Shown here piece after piece: positions 9,819-23,500 of a stretch of DNA of 64,000 bases. The DNA comes from Lantana camara (taxonomy: Eukaryota > Streptophyta > Magnoliopsida > Lamiales > Verbenaceae). Both the position numbers and the translations under genes were made by a program. Below the pieces are notes generated by a model. The model searched no databases. It worked only from the letters and a program-made list of their open reading frames with translations, and had not been told where the DNA came from. The stretch covers positions 96,382,001 to 96,446,000 of the forward strand of contig CM074858.1 in assembly GCA_037501455.1 (NCBI GenBank), in the 5' to 3' direction. The stretch's first letter is position 1. Each line of letters starts with the position of its first letter.

Positions 9819-12800
9819 ATGACAACCAACACAAGCAGCAGCCAGGAATTGGCCCTGCAACTTACCTAAAAACAGACCGTGTTCAATCTCGATAACTTGT
9901 CGCTTGGAATCAAATTAAACAATGACAATTATCCGGTATGGGCTCGGTTAATGAAGATGGCGATCGGAGGAAAGGGATGCCGTTCGCACATAACCGGCAC
10001 CCCACCGACCCCGGACGAATCTGACCCAAAGTACGACCAATGGGAACAGATCGATCAACAGGTTTTTACCTGGATTATTCAGAACATGGAAACGAGCCTA
10101 ATCAACAACGTTCTCCAATATCCAACCGCCAAGGCATTGTGGGACGGACTCACCACTACCTATGGCAGCGGCGGAGGCCCGTTGCAGCTCTTTGACCTTC
10201 ACCGAAGGGCGAACACTCAGAAACAAGGGAAAGACAGTCTCGAAGAATTTTGGAACAAACTTCAGGCCATATGGATGGCCATAGATCGCAAGCAGCCTAA
10301 CCCAATGAAGTGTGCTGAGGATATCAAAGCTTTCAATCAAATTACCCAGGAACAGAGGCTCTATCAATTTCTCACCGGAATTGATGAGAGATTCGACTCC
10401 GTCAGGATGGATATCTTGAAACTAGAACCCAAACCCGCCGTCGAATCGGCTTATGCTACAGTCTCCAGATCTTAAAGATGGCGACTGGAGGCGAAGATGA
10501 GACCAGATCTGAAGGCATCGGATCTGGGCTTATAGCCTGGAGAGAGAGAGGCGGACGGAATGGGCCACGCTCAGGTGGTGTCGGCCGTGGAGATGGAGCC
10601 GGACGCCGATCATCATTGCGTGACGATAAATCAGGCTTGGTGTGTGATGTCTGTGGGAAATCGAGGCACACCAAAGCAGAGTGTTTTGAGGTGATAGACT
10701 ATCCGGACTGGTGGGAGGGCCACCGAAAAACCTCCACCACCGGAGAAGCGACGAGAGGCGGCGACAATCGAAGGGCTCATGTCGCCGTCAGCGACGGAAA
10801 GGAAGGGGGGACCGATGGCGGCGCCGTTGCAGGCAATTCCAAGGGGACCGCCGGTACAGCGGCGGTGGTAGTCAGCCGCCACAACGCCGCCTTCAATCCA
10901 AGTGGCGACGGGGAGATGAGTGGCGGAAGAAATGAGCCGCTGATGGAGGAGACGAACACATCAGGTATTGGGTTTGGGAGTTATGCCCCAAACCCTAATT
11001 CCCCTTTCTATTTAATGCCTGACTTTACAAATGGGCCCCCCAATTCTGATAATCTGCAAAAAGACCTCCAAACTTGTAAGAAGTTGTTTTTCTCACCCAA
11101 TCCAACTCTAAAGGCTCTAAATGGATTATTGATTGTGGTGCCACTGATTCAATGACATTCGATTTATCTGATTTAATTGATCCGGTTGACCCTGTGACAT
11201 CTTCTATCGAAACTGCAAACGGTGATTTGGCTATAGTGAAAAAAGAGGGCTCAATTTGTCTTACACCTAAATTAAAACTGAAACATTGCCTCTATGTGCC
11301 GTCTCTGTCTTATAAATTGCTGTCACTGAGTCACATTACAAAAGAGTTGAATTGCATGGTCCTGATTTATCCTCAATTTTGCTTGATACAGGACATTCAT
11401 ACGAAGAAGATCATTGGGCGTGGTACTGAGCAGGGAGGACTGTATTATGTTGATGAAGTTCACGGTCCGTCAAAGGCACTTTTATCAGTGGGGAAGGCAA
11501 CAACTCAGCGTTGGTTATGGCACAGACGTCTGGGACATCCCTCTGTTGGGTATTTAAGAATGTTGTTCCCTATTTTGTTTCAGAATAATCCAGAGTTGAA
11601 TTTTTCTTGTGAGACTTGTTTTACCTCAAAAAGCCATAGAACTTCTTTTAAACCCAGTAATACACGGGTTGAGAATGTGTTTTCTTTAATCCATTCGGAC
11701 GTTTGGGGACCGGCCCCGGTTTCAAATAACAATCAGTTTCGCTATTTTGTACTGTTTGTTGATGATTGTTCGCGTATGACTTGGGTTTATTTTTTGAGGC
11801 ATAAATCTGAAGTTTACAGTACCTTCGTGACTTTCTTTAAAATGATTCAGACTCAGTTCAACAAGAAAATTCAAATACTCCGATCGGATAATGGCAGAGA
11901 ATTTGTTAACCAGGAAATGAAGACCTTTTTCCACGAAAATGGCCTTATCCACCAAACTAGTTGCCCGAACACCCCCCAGCAGAACGGTGTCTCTGAAAGA
12001 AAAAACCGCACCATACTTGAAATGACTCGGGCCCTTCTAACCGAATCACATGTCCCCAACCACTTTTGGCCCGAAGCTGTTGCCACTGCCACATACCTAA
12101 CAAACAGATTACCTACCAAGATCCTCCACCACCAGACCCCACTGTCCGTACTCCAACATCAAACCACCGTACCCCCTCATCTTACTTTACCTCCCCGGAT
12201 CTTCGGCTGTTCCGTCTTTGTTCATACCCCTAAGACAGATCGGAATAAACTTGATCCATGTGCCATTAAGTGTGTCTTCGTGGGATATGCTCCTCATCAA
12301 AAGGGGTATAGATGTTATAACCCTGTCACTAAAAGAATGCATATCACTATGGATTGTGACTTCGTCGAGACTGAGTATTTCTTTCTTACCCAGTCACAGG
12401 TTCAGGGGGAGAGTCAGAGTGAACCCTTATCCTAGCTACAATATCCGAAAATATCGACAGAAGCTCTCAGTACCACTACCATCTCCACGCCCAATGATCC
12501 TCCTCAGCATGATGTCCAAAACGAGGTAATAGAAGCTCCCAACTCTCCTCTTTCTGATATTCATAGTTCTGATATCACAAATGCCGTTGATATTGTTTCT
12601 GAGGATGTAACAGTTAGTTCCAGATATCAGTTACCAATGCGGAGTAATAGGGGGGTGCTACCACATCGATACTCCCCAGAACATACATCTCGGTCAGCTA
12701 AGTATCCCGTGGGAAACTTAGTCAGGGGGAGCATGTCTGAAATTGCGAAAGCCTTCCTTGGAAATCTCTGCAAAGAAGTCATACCAAGAACTGTGCAAGA

Positions 12801-13199
12801 AGCCAAAATGAATGAAGAGTGGGAGGAGGCTATGGAAACAGAAATGAGTGCGCTAGAAAAGAATGGAACTTGGGCAAAGTGCCAGTTGCCTAGTGGAAAG
12901 AAAACAGTCGGATGTAGGTGGGTGTTCACTATAAAACACAAAGCAGATGGGTCCGTCGAGAGGTACAAAGCCCGGCTGGTAGCAAAAAGGTACACTCAGG
13001 CTTATGGCATTGACTACTCCGAGACCTTCTCCCCTGTAGCAAAGCTGGACACAGTTCGAGTACTTCTCTCCGTTGCAGCAAATAAGGACTGGCCCCTTCA
13101 TCAGTTCGATGTGAAAAATGCGTTCCTACATGGTGACCTATCAGAAGAAGTGTACATGGAACCTCCTCCAGGGTTTTCAGAGGAATTTGAAAAAGGAGA
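9819..13199 (+). pseudogene. inner copia gag-protease-integrase-RT (5' part)
   Basis: The first ATG is at 9819 but a TAA follows at 9867, so gag is broken near its start. Open gag continues to about 10475, then the frame shifts. The zinc knuckle CDVCGKSRHTKAEC (10650-10690 region) is intact CX2CX4HX4C. A second shift near 11040-11130 leads to the protease (IIDCGATDSM) and then integrase: the HHCC start WHRRLGHPS, HSDVWGP, VDDCSRMTWVYF, SDNGREF and PNTPQQNGVSER. An amber stop lies at 12433-12435. RT begins near 12780 ([29 protein letters not shown]) and is cut at 13199 by the next insertion. Gag resembles the UBN2/DUF4219 type of plant copia. The product cannot be made from this copy. Confidence 0.88.
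13195..13199. repeat. target duplication GGAGA, left copy
   Basis: GGAGA here is repeated at 29616-29620. It flanks the 13200-29615 element. Removing the insertion and one copy restores an uninterrupted copia RT frame, which independently confirms both junctions. Confidence 0.93.
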
Positions 13200-14809
13200 T
13201 GTAGCACCCGAGCGTAAGGTACCACATCCCCCGCACCGGGACCCGACCCGTATATGAAATGGAAGTCCATACACGTGCCAAGTCCACGGCGAACGGGGAC
13301 ACAACACACACGCTATGCCAGGCAGGACTAACCCTTAAACCAATCAACTCAAGATAACAGAAAATCAGAGTTAAAATAATACGCGGAAGCAAGAATAACA
13401 TAGCATATACAATGAGCTACCAAGCTCCAAAAATAGATATACAAAAGCATTCCATAATCAACGGCGCTCATGGCCTACAAAAATCATAACGCTCCAAGCA
13501 TAAACTATGATCGTATACAAAATACCGATAAGAGTATGAATATGAGACAAAAGGAAGTGCTAAACATAAATGCAAGACCTAGACGACTTGTATTCCCGCC
13601 TAGCACTCCTATACCTCCACAAACAACTGAAAACAATCGGGTTCAGTCTAAAAGAGACTGGTGGGTATAAAAACGAGGCATAAAATATATAATATCGCAT
13701 AAACTAAACACATACATGCAAGCCCTAATCCCGCGTGAAGTTTGATAAGAATTTACCAAGCGGTTAAAACAAAAGAAAACATCAACGGGATTACGACGTT
13801 CATATTCATTCATAAATGTTCATAAGGGTTTATGGCCCGGCGAGTGGGCGTGCACAATCTCCAACCTACTCCTCGTGTAATCATAATTAATTAATCAATC
13901 ATTCATTATCATACATAAATCTTTTGTGCTCATAAATACATGATCATAATCATTCATATACTCCTTCTTCCTCCGGGTGGTGGACGGGCTTGCAAGACCC
14001 GGCCACCGGTTCATACATAGGCCAATGGGGGTACATGAATCCCCCAAGGGCACTCAGCTCCCATTCCCCGCTAAAACTCCTAGCGAGGGCCGGTATCACC
14101 GTAGTTTGGTTGGAACTAGTATATGGGATCCCCGTCAGCCCTTGCTTCCTCGGTTAGCCACATATACTAAGTCCCGGGGCCCGTGCAATCATAAATCATA
14201 AATATCTCGCCAAACATATGGTAGGGTTCATAAATAAAAAGAAAGGGTCATACGTTTGAAATTATTTACCCGAAATGACTCGATATATATAAATATACGA
14301 TTTTGGCTTAAAACTTTGCACATAAGGAATATATAAGGTTGTTTTAACTAATAGAAGAAAAACCCACCTTTACCAAAGCAAAATAAAGGCACAAGCGTCT
14401 CAATGCTCGCCCTCGTCTCCGACCAAACCCGAATCTGTGCAAAAGAAAAAGTATGAGACTCAATGACCACATATGACGCTCGGCAATGAAGTGAGTATGA
14501 CATGAATGCATAAATGATCATGTTATATCAATAAGATGTTCATGTGCACTATTAAGAGACTTAAAACATATAATCATATCATTCGTTCATATATTTCATT
14601 CAATTTCATAAGTTCATAAGTTCATATAAATTTCATAAATTCATAAATTCATAATTCATAATGCATAACAATTAATCTAAAATCCATTCAATAAGCATAA
14701 CACATATAATATTCAAATTCACATTTAGGAGTAAAATAAATAAAACGTTCAATCAAAAGTCAGTAGAATAAATACGCGAAATAGAATTCAATTAATTTCA
14801 ATAATTAAA

Positions 14810-15050
14810 TTAAATCAAATAATATTTAAAATATATAATAAATATATATAATATATAATAAACATATATAATATATGTATATATATATTAATATATAATC
14901 ATATGTATATATATAATACATATATATACACGTACACACACACACATGCATGCATATATACTATATATTATATACATATACCCCATGCATGCAAAATATA
15001 TATACTACATGCATAATATATATACTATATATATTATATACATGCATGCA
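14810..15050. repeat. AT/ATAT and CATGCA low-complexity tract
   Basis: Alternating TA, ATATAT, ACACAC and TGCATGCA runs occur inside the solo-LTR-like element. Short reading frames in this stretch translate to Ile/Tyr/Met repeats and are not genes. Confidence 0.8.
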
Positions 15051-16624
15051 AAACACCACACAAATCTGCACAAGAAGAGCAGCAAAAGCAGCAACAGGAA
15101 GACGCAGAAACAGTCCCAGAAAAACGCAGCAAAGTTCAGCAAAACGGGGTGACACCCCCGTGTCACCCTCCAAGCCTAGGCCGAGACACCCCCGTGTCTC
15201 GGTACAGCAACTCCAGGCCACGCTGCACCCCCGTTCCTCACTGGAACGGACAGAAATAGCACCCCCGTGCCACGAACCAGAAACAGCTCTGGTTTTACAG
15301 CAACAGACGCAGAAACAGGGCAGCTAAAAACGCAGGAAAAGCAGGCAACAAAGGAGGCTAAACAAGGTACAAAAGAGCTGCAAGAACTCAGATAAAACAC
15401 ATGCTACAAGGCCAAGAAATTAACAGCAAAAGCATGAAGGAATTTCAGCAAATTTGACAGCAACACAGCGGGAAAAAAAACAGGGCAAAGCTGCGGGAAA
15501 ACAGGGCACGCTTGCGATCAATCCTTCTCCATCTATTCACTCAGTTAAGGCCAACAAATAAGCAGCAAAATATCATGTATTCAACAAGTAAATCAGTTCC
15601 AAAAGTGATTAATCAAGACAGCAACCGTACGTGACCTTCATGTGGATTTTTCTCAAAGATGTCATAAATGATATATCATAAATATCTCAACAACCATGAA
15701 ATCAATGATCATAAATGATATGAGGAAGTCAAAACAATCTATCTCAAGCTTGGAATCAATCTAAATCATTGAGAATCGAAGGAGATCAACATTTTGCCCA
15801 AAATCACCCCATTTTCGGAAAACCGCCCAGAAATGAAGAAACCATGCTCAAATTCATGAATGAAAGGATGAAAATGATCAGAATTAAACATATAATACAA
15901 CCCTAAGCTTACCTTGCTGATTGGTTGAAGTTTGGAGGAGATTTGAGCTCCAAAATCTCCAAGGAATGAAGGTTACGGGACTGGAATGAAGGACAGTAGC
16001 TTTGGCTGAGTTTTGGGGATTGTGTGAGGATAATCTCGGTCAAGGCTTGATATGTCATGATAGGTGGTTGAGTTAGGGTTTCAAAGAATCAAACCATGGT
16101 TAATTTGGTTATGGTTTGGATAAGATATGGCTGATTTTGTACAACAAGGTCAAGTTGATCGCCGTTTCGTTTTTCGGTTGGATTTTGGAGGTTCAAACGA
16201 CTTAAGAAAAATGTAAGGCTAAGTTTACTAAACTCGAATTTTTGTTACGAGTTCATCGGAGTTGACGGAACTCGAATCCGAGTTCCCGAGCTCAAGATAT
16301 TAAATTCGGAACCAAGGGTACGCTAAGTGCTCGTTAGCTCCCGTTTTGGTTCCTCGAAACAAATTAAATCCGTTAACATATCAAATAAATACGAAAACAT
16401 AAACCGAGCATAAAATCATGTTCATAACACATATATATACGACATATTTCAAATTCATGGCATTTCAATATCATTTCATACAAGAACGAAGCTTAAAATT
16501 AATAATATGCTCAATCCATGCAATTCATGCATAAATACATAAATCCCATGCAAAAATGAAATAAAATTCATGCAATAACAATTCCCATGCAAAAATTATG
16601 ATTTTCATGCATAAATATATTTTT

Positions 16625-16629
16625 CAACG
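16625..16629. repeat. target duplication CAACG of the Tat gypsy
   Basis: CAACG directly before the 5' LTR is repeated at 29307-29311 after the 3' LTR. This defines the insertion site inside the solo-LTR-like element. Confidence 0.93.
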
Positions 16630-17433
16630 TGATGGGGTCAAAATACGATCGTCCCACGTTAAGACACGTGGCATCACCGAGATGATGACATCTGCCTCCC
16701 CAAAGCTGCACCCATCAACGCACGAGCGCTAAGCCCAACAAGCGCAATCCTTTTTCAGGAGTTAAGCCCAACGAGCGCTATCACTCCCACGAGCGTACTA
16801 CATGCTTGGTACGCCCACGTGCCAAGGGAGCCCTCTTCGAGCGTCACACTCCCTCAGAGCGGCCTCTCCTTTGGCTCGTCACTTGAACTGGAGCCCTCAT
16901 TCCCCTCAGCGGATATCTTGGCTTCCAATACTCAAGGTTGTCACGAGCGCGCTCTTAAGCCCTCGTTACCAACCGCCCAAATGGCTCTCTGACACAACGT
17001 ACATGCCCGCGCACCTGCCACTGTTGCCAGCACTAACTTTTGGCCACTTTTGCAGAAGATTCCTCCTAGGTTTCTTTCTCATGGCGCCACGTGTTAGGGC
17101 AACATTCGGCCAGGACCACTTGAGGCAAATGACCAAAGGGCCCTTGACCCTCAACTATAAATAGCCAAAGTCATCTTCTACACAAGTAAGCTTTCTTCAT
17201 CACTGCAACTGTGACTGAACTTACATTTCTTCACACATTGAACTGACTTGAGCGTCGGAGAGCCAAACTGGGTATCACCCCCAGTTTCCCCAGCTTGGCC
17301 TTCTGACTTTCCTTGTGCTTGTCCCAACAGGTTGAACCCACTTTCTCATTTCCGATGAAGCTCCGGTGGTTTCCTCCACAAATACAAATCGTAAAGTGAT
17401 CGGATTCAAATCCACCCATTTCTGAACCCATCA
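16630..17433 (+). repeat. 5' LTR of the Tat gypsy
   Basis: This is an 804-bp LTR beginning TGATGGGG and ending CCCATCA. The pentamer GAGCG recurs at least seven times in it. A 120-codon frame within it is duplicated in the other LTR and is not regarded as a gene. Confidence 0.95.
17156..17163 (+). promoter_or_regulatory. LTR TATA box
   Basis: TATAAATA lies in the last third of the LTR, after CCCTCAAC. The transcription start would be expected about 30 bp on, near 17190, which leaves an R-U5 of about 240 bp. The same box is present in the 3' LTR (about 29029-29036). Confidence 0.75.
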
Positions 17434-17437
17434 TTTT

Positions 17438-17455
17438 TGGCGCCGTCTGTGGGAA
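17438..17455 (+). promoter_or_regulatory. primer-binding site of the Tat gypsy
   Basis: TGGCGCCGTCTGTGGGAA begins four bases after the 5' LTR. The same start is found beside the LTR of the decayed gypsy at 45565-45582, suggesting that both families use the same tRNA primer. Which tRNA cannot be settled here. Confidence 0.8.
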
Positions 17456-17524
17456 ACCAGTCCTCCATCTTCTTCCTTTCTTTTTGTTGGTAGAAAAGCA
17501 AGCACACCCTTACATTTAACAGTC

Positions 17525-20500
17525 ATGGTTGCTACGAGATCTGGAGCTGTGGGAGGAGGAGATAACACCTCCCAGGATGCAAATATCACTCTTCCCTCCA
17601 CCGCTACTGGTGGAGCTCCGCCTCTTTCCGTCGCCGCTGGTGGAGCACTTCCCGCCGCAGGAGTGACTCCACAAGTAGAGTCTTCCGTGCCACCACCTGC
17701 ACCGCCGGCACTGCAGATTCCCACCACCGCTGGAGGAGTCTCTCTCTCTGCTCCTCCACCGCTTGCACAGAACTCCTGGGTCCATCCCCAGATGAATCTC
17801 GGAGTACAGGGTTATATGATGCCTCCGCCTGGATATACCCTTACTCCGGCCATGATGATGCCGCCGGTCCAGCCGTACCATGCTGGACAGCTCCAGCTCC
17901 CAGTAGTGGTCCCCAGGGAGATTGAAGGAGTGGAGTTACCTCCACTGACCACCCAGCAGCTGAGGGCTCTCTACGCCCAGTGTGAGGTTCAGGCGGCTCA
18001 GGGGGCATGGGAAAGGTTCCATTCCATGTACTTTCCCTCTGGGCAGGCCACTCAAGTTGCAGCCCCTTTGGGCGGACAACAAAACTTTCCCCTCAGAGAA
18101 GCCCAGGCTGTCCTGAGGGCACAACCACCCCCACCACCAACGAGAGAAGTGCCCCAGCAGGAGGGCAACGAGCGTCCCTCCATGGGCAGAAATAAAGAAC
18201 CCGTGGAGCGAGTGAACGAGAATGAGGGGGACTCTCATGTCTCCAGGAGGGGCTCACGAGCCCCCAGGCACGGGGAGAAGCAAGTAGACGTAAATCCTGA
18301 CATCCTCGCGGCTGTGCAAGACCAGCTGCAGGGTCTCAAGGATATTGTGGGACAGCTCTCACGAGGGCGCTCAACTCAGATCTCCCCTAGTCGGGATGAA
18401 CGGGTTGACGCCAGAAGCACCCGCACCAGGGACCCTCCACCAAAGGTCCCCCGCCGCAAGGAGCCGGAGGAAAACTTCGGCACGTATGAATATCACCCAC
18501 TGGCGAGGGGTTCACCCCTCGTAGAAGAAGTTCTGATGGCCCAAGCTGGAATGGCCAAAGTCCCCACTTCCATCAACCGTTACGACGGGACAACTGATCC
18601 AGCTGAGCACTTGGATCACTTTGTGCATCTCATGCACCTCTACGAGCATTCCAGCAATTACTGGGCGAAAGTGTTTGTCACTTCCTTGGTAGGAATGGCT
18701 CAAGAGTGGTACAAGCGACTGCCGCCGTGCTCGATCCACTCATATGAAGAACTGGCCAATGCTTTCCTCAACCACTTCAATTCTTTGAAGGCGCCCGTCA
18801 CCGCACCCACGGCCCTGTACAACGTGGTGCAAGGCAAGAGCGAATCTCTGTGCTCGTTCTTCGCCCGCTTCAACAAGGAGATCCTGCAGGTGGAGAGGCC
18901 TTCGATGGATTTCTTGATCCCAGTGCTCTTTCAGGCTGTGGATCACAAGCAATATGTGAGCAAAAAATTTGCTGATGCCATCGTGGAAAGGAGGCCCGGG
19001 ACCCTCATGGGCCTAAGAGAAATAGCCGAGCCATTCTTTGCGCTCGAAGATATGTACGGGACGAATGGTCCCCGGCATCACAGCCCGGCCAGGAACGAGC
19101 GACCTCATCACGAGCGGGGATGGGACGTGGCCGTCAGGAAGGAGCGCCCTCAAGAGCGCAGGAGGTCGCCACCACCCCCTCGTCGATTCGAGCGAATTCC
19201 GCTCACCAGGCCAAATTCAGAAGTCTACAACCTCTCAGATAAAAAGCTCTTTAAGAGACCTATCAAGATGAGGGAAACAGACTCACTCAGGCGCTCGAAC
19301 AAATACTGCGCCTTCCACAAGCAGAGAGGGCACGACACGGATGAGTACCGGCAGTTGGAGGCTGAAATCCAGAGGCTCGTCGCAGGGGGCCACCTGAAGG
19401 AGTTTGTCCGGGTGCTCGAGCGCTACGATGATCAATGCAATGAGCGCTCCGGAAGAAGAAGGAGGAGTCCTTCCCGGTCAAAGAGCCCAAGGGGTAGGGG
19501 ACCCCCTGAAAGCAGCAGCCGCCGAGGCAATAAAGGAAAAGCCCCTGAGCAAGAAAACGAGCCCTTCGCAGTCATAAATATGATTGCAGGAGGCTCATCA
19601 GGGGGGGATTCGAACGCCTCCCGACGGAGATACGTTCGGAGCTACAACCAACGCCCAGCAGTACCCAAACCTATCTACGCCATCCAGAGATCAAGCGCTC
19701 AAAGATCAAGAGAAAATGATGTAATAGGCTTTGATGATAGGGACCTAGAACATATTGTAACGCCCCATGGGGAGGGTGTAACCTCAGATTGCCCCATGGT
19801 GGTTAGTTTAGATGTTCATAATCATGTTGTAAAAAGGGTATTGGTAGATAGTGGAAGCTCCGTTAATGTTTTGCCTTACTCTACATTCTTAAAGATGAAG
19901 GTTGATCTCCCGCTCGAGCCTCTCAAAACAGCCCTCATTGGCTTTGGAGGCTCAGAAGTTGTCCCACGAGGGCAAATACGCCTAGCTACTTCGTTCGGCC
20001 GAGCCCCTCAACGCAAAACACTCTTGGTGACGTACGCGGTGGTGGAGATTGACATTCCATATAACATCATAATTGGGCGCCCTGCCCTCGTGGATTTCAA
20101 AGCCATCATCTCCACCTACCACCAGAAGATTAAATTCCCTACTTCCGAGGGCGTGGGAGAAGTACTGTGTAATGTGCGAGAGGCTTGGGAATGTTACATG
20201 CTGTCCCTCAGAAAGCCAAAAGCGGAGAAAACGTTCCACATTGGTTCCACCAAAAAGTCAGTGGACTTCCCCAACCTAGATGAGGACAGCCCAGCACGGA
20301 AAAGGGCGAAATTGAACAAGAAGAAGAGGGGAAACAACGAGGATAATACCTTCGAAAGCGCGCCACCAGGAACAGTTGATGGATCGTCCTCAGAAGGAGA
20401 CGAGCAGGGAGAGGGTGGACCAGCACCCGGTGATCGTTTGACGGGAAAGAAGAGGGCGCTCGAACTTCCTCGTCCTGAGGTAAGGATCGAACCCTCGGAG

Positions 20501-23500
20501 AAATTCCTTACCATTGAGCTGGAGCCCGGAAACAAGGATAAGACTACACAGATAGGCTCAAACCTCTCAGGGCCTTCTCAGATCATGATGATTGATTTTC
20601 TAAGGGAGAACAAGGATGTATTTGCGTGGAAAGCCTCTGATCTCACAGGAATTGACCCGAGCGTCATTGTCCATAGGCTTAATGTGGATCCCTCTTTCAA
20701 ACCCATCAAGCAGAAAAAGCGGGATGTACATGGCTTTCGGAAAAAAGTCATTGAAGAGGAAGTTAATAAACTCTTGGAGGCTCAATATATCGAGCCCATC
20801 TTGTACCCGGAATGGTTGTGTAATGTCGTTTTGGTACCCAAGAGCGCGAATAAATGGCGCATGTGCAACGATTTCACTGATCTCAACAAAGCTTGCCCTA
20901 AAGATCCTTACCCGCTGCCCCGGATTGATCAATTGGTGGATTCGACCGCTGGCTGCGAGCTCATGAGCATGATGGACGCTTTCCAGGGATACTATCAGAT
21001 CTTTATGGCCCCGGAAGACCGCCCCAAAACCTCGTTCGTTGTCCATCTGGGGGTGTATTGCTTCCTAGTCATGCCCTTTGGACTTAAGAACGCTGGAGCT
21101 ACATATCAGCGGCTCGTCAACAAGATGTTTGAAAAAGAAATTGGGAGGTCCATGGAGGTTTATGTGGATGATATGATTGTCAAAAGCGAGCGTCAGGATT
21201 CCCACTTGGAAGATCTCAAGCGCACCTTTTCAATCCTGCGTCAGTATGGGATGAAGTTGAACCCCTCGAAGTGCACCTTTGGGGTGCAAGGGGGAAAGTT
21301 CCTAGGATACATGGTCAGTCAGAGGGGAATTGAGGCCAATCCGGAGAAGATCAAGGCCATTTTCGAAATTCCCTCCCCTCGAAATTTGCGGGAAGTGCAA
21401 GTCCTGGTAGGCAAAATCATCTCATTGAACAGATTTATCTCGCGCTCGGCGGACAGGAACCTTCCCTTCTTCAAAATTTTGAGGAACGCACGTAACTTTG
21501 CTTGGACAGAGGAATGCGAAAGAGCACTGCAGGATATGAAGGCTTACTTATCGAGCGCACCACTGCTGACTAAGCCCATCGAAGGTGAAAGGTTATTCAT
21601 GTATCTTTCCGTTTCTCCTGAAGCCACGAGCGCGGTTCTAATCGCTGTGTGGGAGCGGAAACACTTGCCCGTTTATTATCTGAGCAAAACATTGCAAGGA
21701 GCCGAAAAGAAATATTTGGAGATTGAGAAATTTGCGTTCGCTCTTATCAATGCCTCAAGAAGGCTAAGGCCTTACTTTCAAGCGCACTCCATAACGGTCC
21801 TCACCGACCAACCCTTGAAGCAAGTGTTGTCCAAGCCGGACGTATCCAGCAGACTAATCAAGTGGGCCATCGAATTAAGCCAGTTTGACCTATGTTTCGA
21901 GCCCAGGACCGCGATACAGGCTCAGGTCGTGGCGGATCTGTTGGTTGAACGCTTTGGTTTCGAGCCCACCATTGCGGAGAATGAGGGGTTATGGGTACTA
22001 CACACAGATGGTTCCTCAACCTCTCAAGGGGGAGGAGTAGGAGTGGCCCTCAGAAACCCCGATGGGATTGAGCTGGACTTTGCAATCAAGCTGGACTTCC
22101 AAGTCACTAATAACGAAGCAGAATATGAAGCCCTCGTGCAAGGGTTGAATATAGCTTTTCAGAATGGAGCCTCCAGAATCACTGCTTATGTGGATTCACA
22201 ACTAATAGCGAGCCAGATTGAAGGAACTTATGAGGCTCGAGAAACCACCATGGTACAGTACTTAAATAAAGCCAGAGAAATCATTGGGAAGTTCAAGGAA
22301 TTTCATTTACTTCAAGTGCCCCGAGGAGAAAACGAGCGCGCGGACGCTCTGTCAAAGTTTGCTTCAGCTTTAGAAGGCACTTCCGAACGTTCTGTTACGT
22401 TCCTTAGAACTGAGGAACCTTTGATCAAGGAGAAGGTCGCCACCAAGATAATTGCCATGATCGATCCAAACGAGCCCTGTTGGCTCGACGACATCGCCAT
22501 TTTCCTTAGGGATGGAGTCACTCCAACTGACAAGGTGGAAGCCAGGAAAGTCAGAAATAAGGCCCCTCGTTTCGCTTTGGATCCCGAGGGGAGGTTGTTC
22601 AAGAAATCGTTTCAAGGACCCCCAATGAGATGCCTAAGGCCCTCACAAGCGAAGGAGACGCTCGAACTCATACACAATGGAAGTTGTGGGAATCATTCCG
22701 GAGGGCGTATCTTGGCAAAAAAGATTCTGAGAAGTGGGTTTTATTGGCCTACAGTTCTCCAAGATGCCATTGAATTTTCGAGGAAATGCCCCAAATGCCA
22801 ATTTCATTCAAATCTCCCTCAATTGCCAGCCGCACAGATGATCCCAATAGACGTCTCTTGGCCTTTTGACCAGTGGGGAATAGACATTGTGGGCCCCTTG
22901 CCCATGGCTGCGGGACAAAGGAAGTTTGTCATTTTAGCCGTCGACTACTTCACCAAGTGGGCCGAGGCTGAAGCTGTTGCAAAAATCACTTTCAAGGTTG
23001 TGAGGGACTTCATTTGGAAGAACATCATTTGCAGGTACGGCATACCGAGGGTGCTCATTTCTGACAATGGATCCCAGTTCATAGCTGCTGACACACGAGA
23101 ATGGTGTTCTGAGTTGGGGATCGAGCAGCGATTTACCTCTGTAGGACATCCGCAATCCAATGGGCAAGCAGAAGTTACCAATAGGATCATCTTGCAACAT
23201 CTGAAAACCATGCTTGAAAGCAAGAAAAGTGAATGGGCTGAAGAGCTGCAAGGAGCACTTTGGGCTTATCGCACCACCCCACGAGCGGCCACTGGAGAAA
23301 CTCCTTACGCGCTCGTGTACGGATCAGAAGCAATGATACCAGCGGAGATAGTAAATGAATCCGCTCGTGTAGGCTATTTCGAGCCTCAGCTCAACGATGG
23401 CAACAGGAGCTTGGAGTTGGACTTGCTGGATGAAAGGAGAGACCGAGCGTGGGCTAAGATCCACCACTACAAAGCCTCTGTGGCCCAACAGTACAACAAG

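Noticed and set aside
14950..15327. 125-codon frame in the solo-LTR-like element
   Set aside because: Its first third is low-complexity Ile/Tyr/Met sequence from a TA and CATGCA tract, and no domain follows.
16802..17164. 120-codon open frame repeated at 28675-29037
   Set aside because: It lies within both LTRs of the Tat gypsy, is duplicated only because the LTRs are, and shows no domain.
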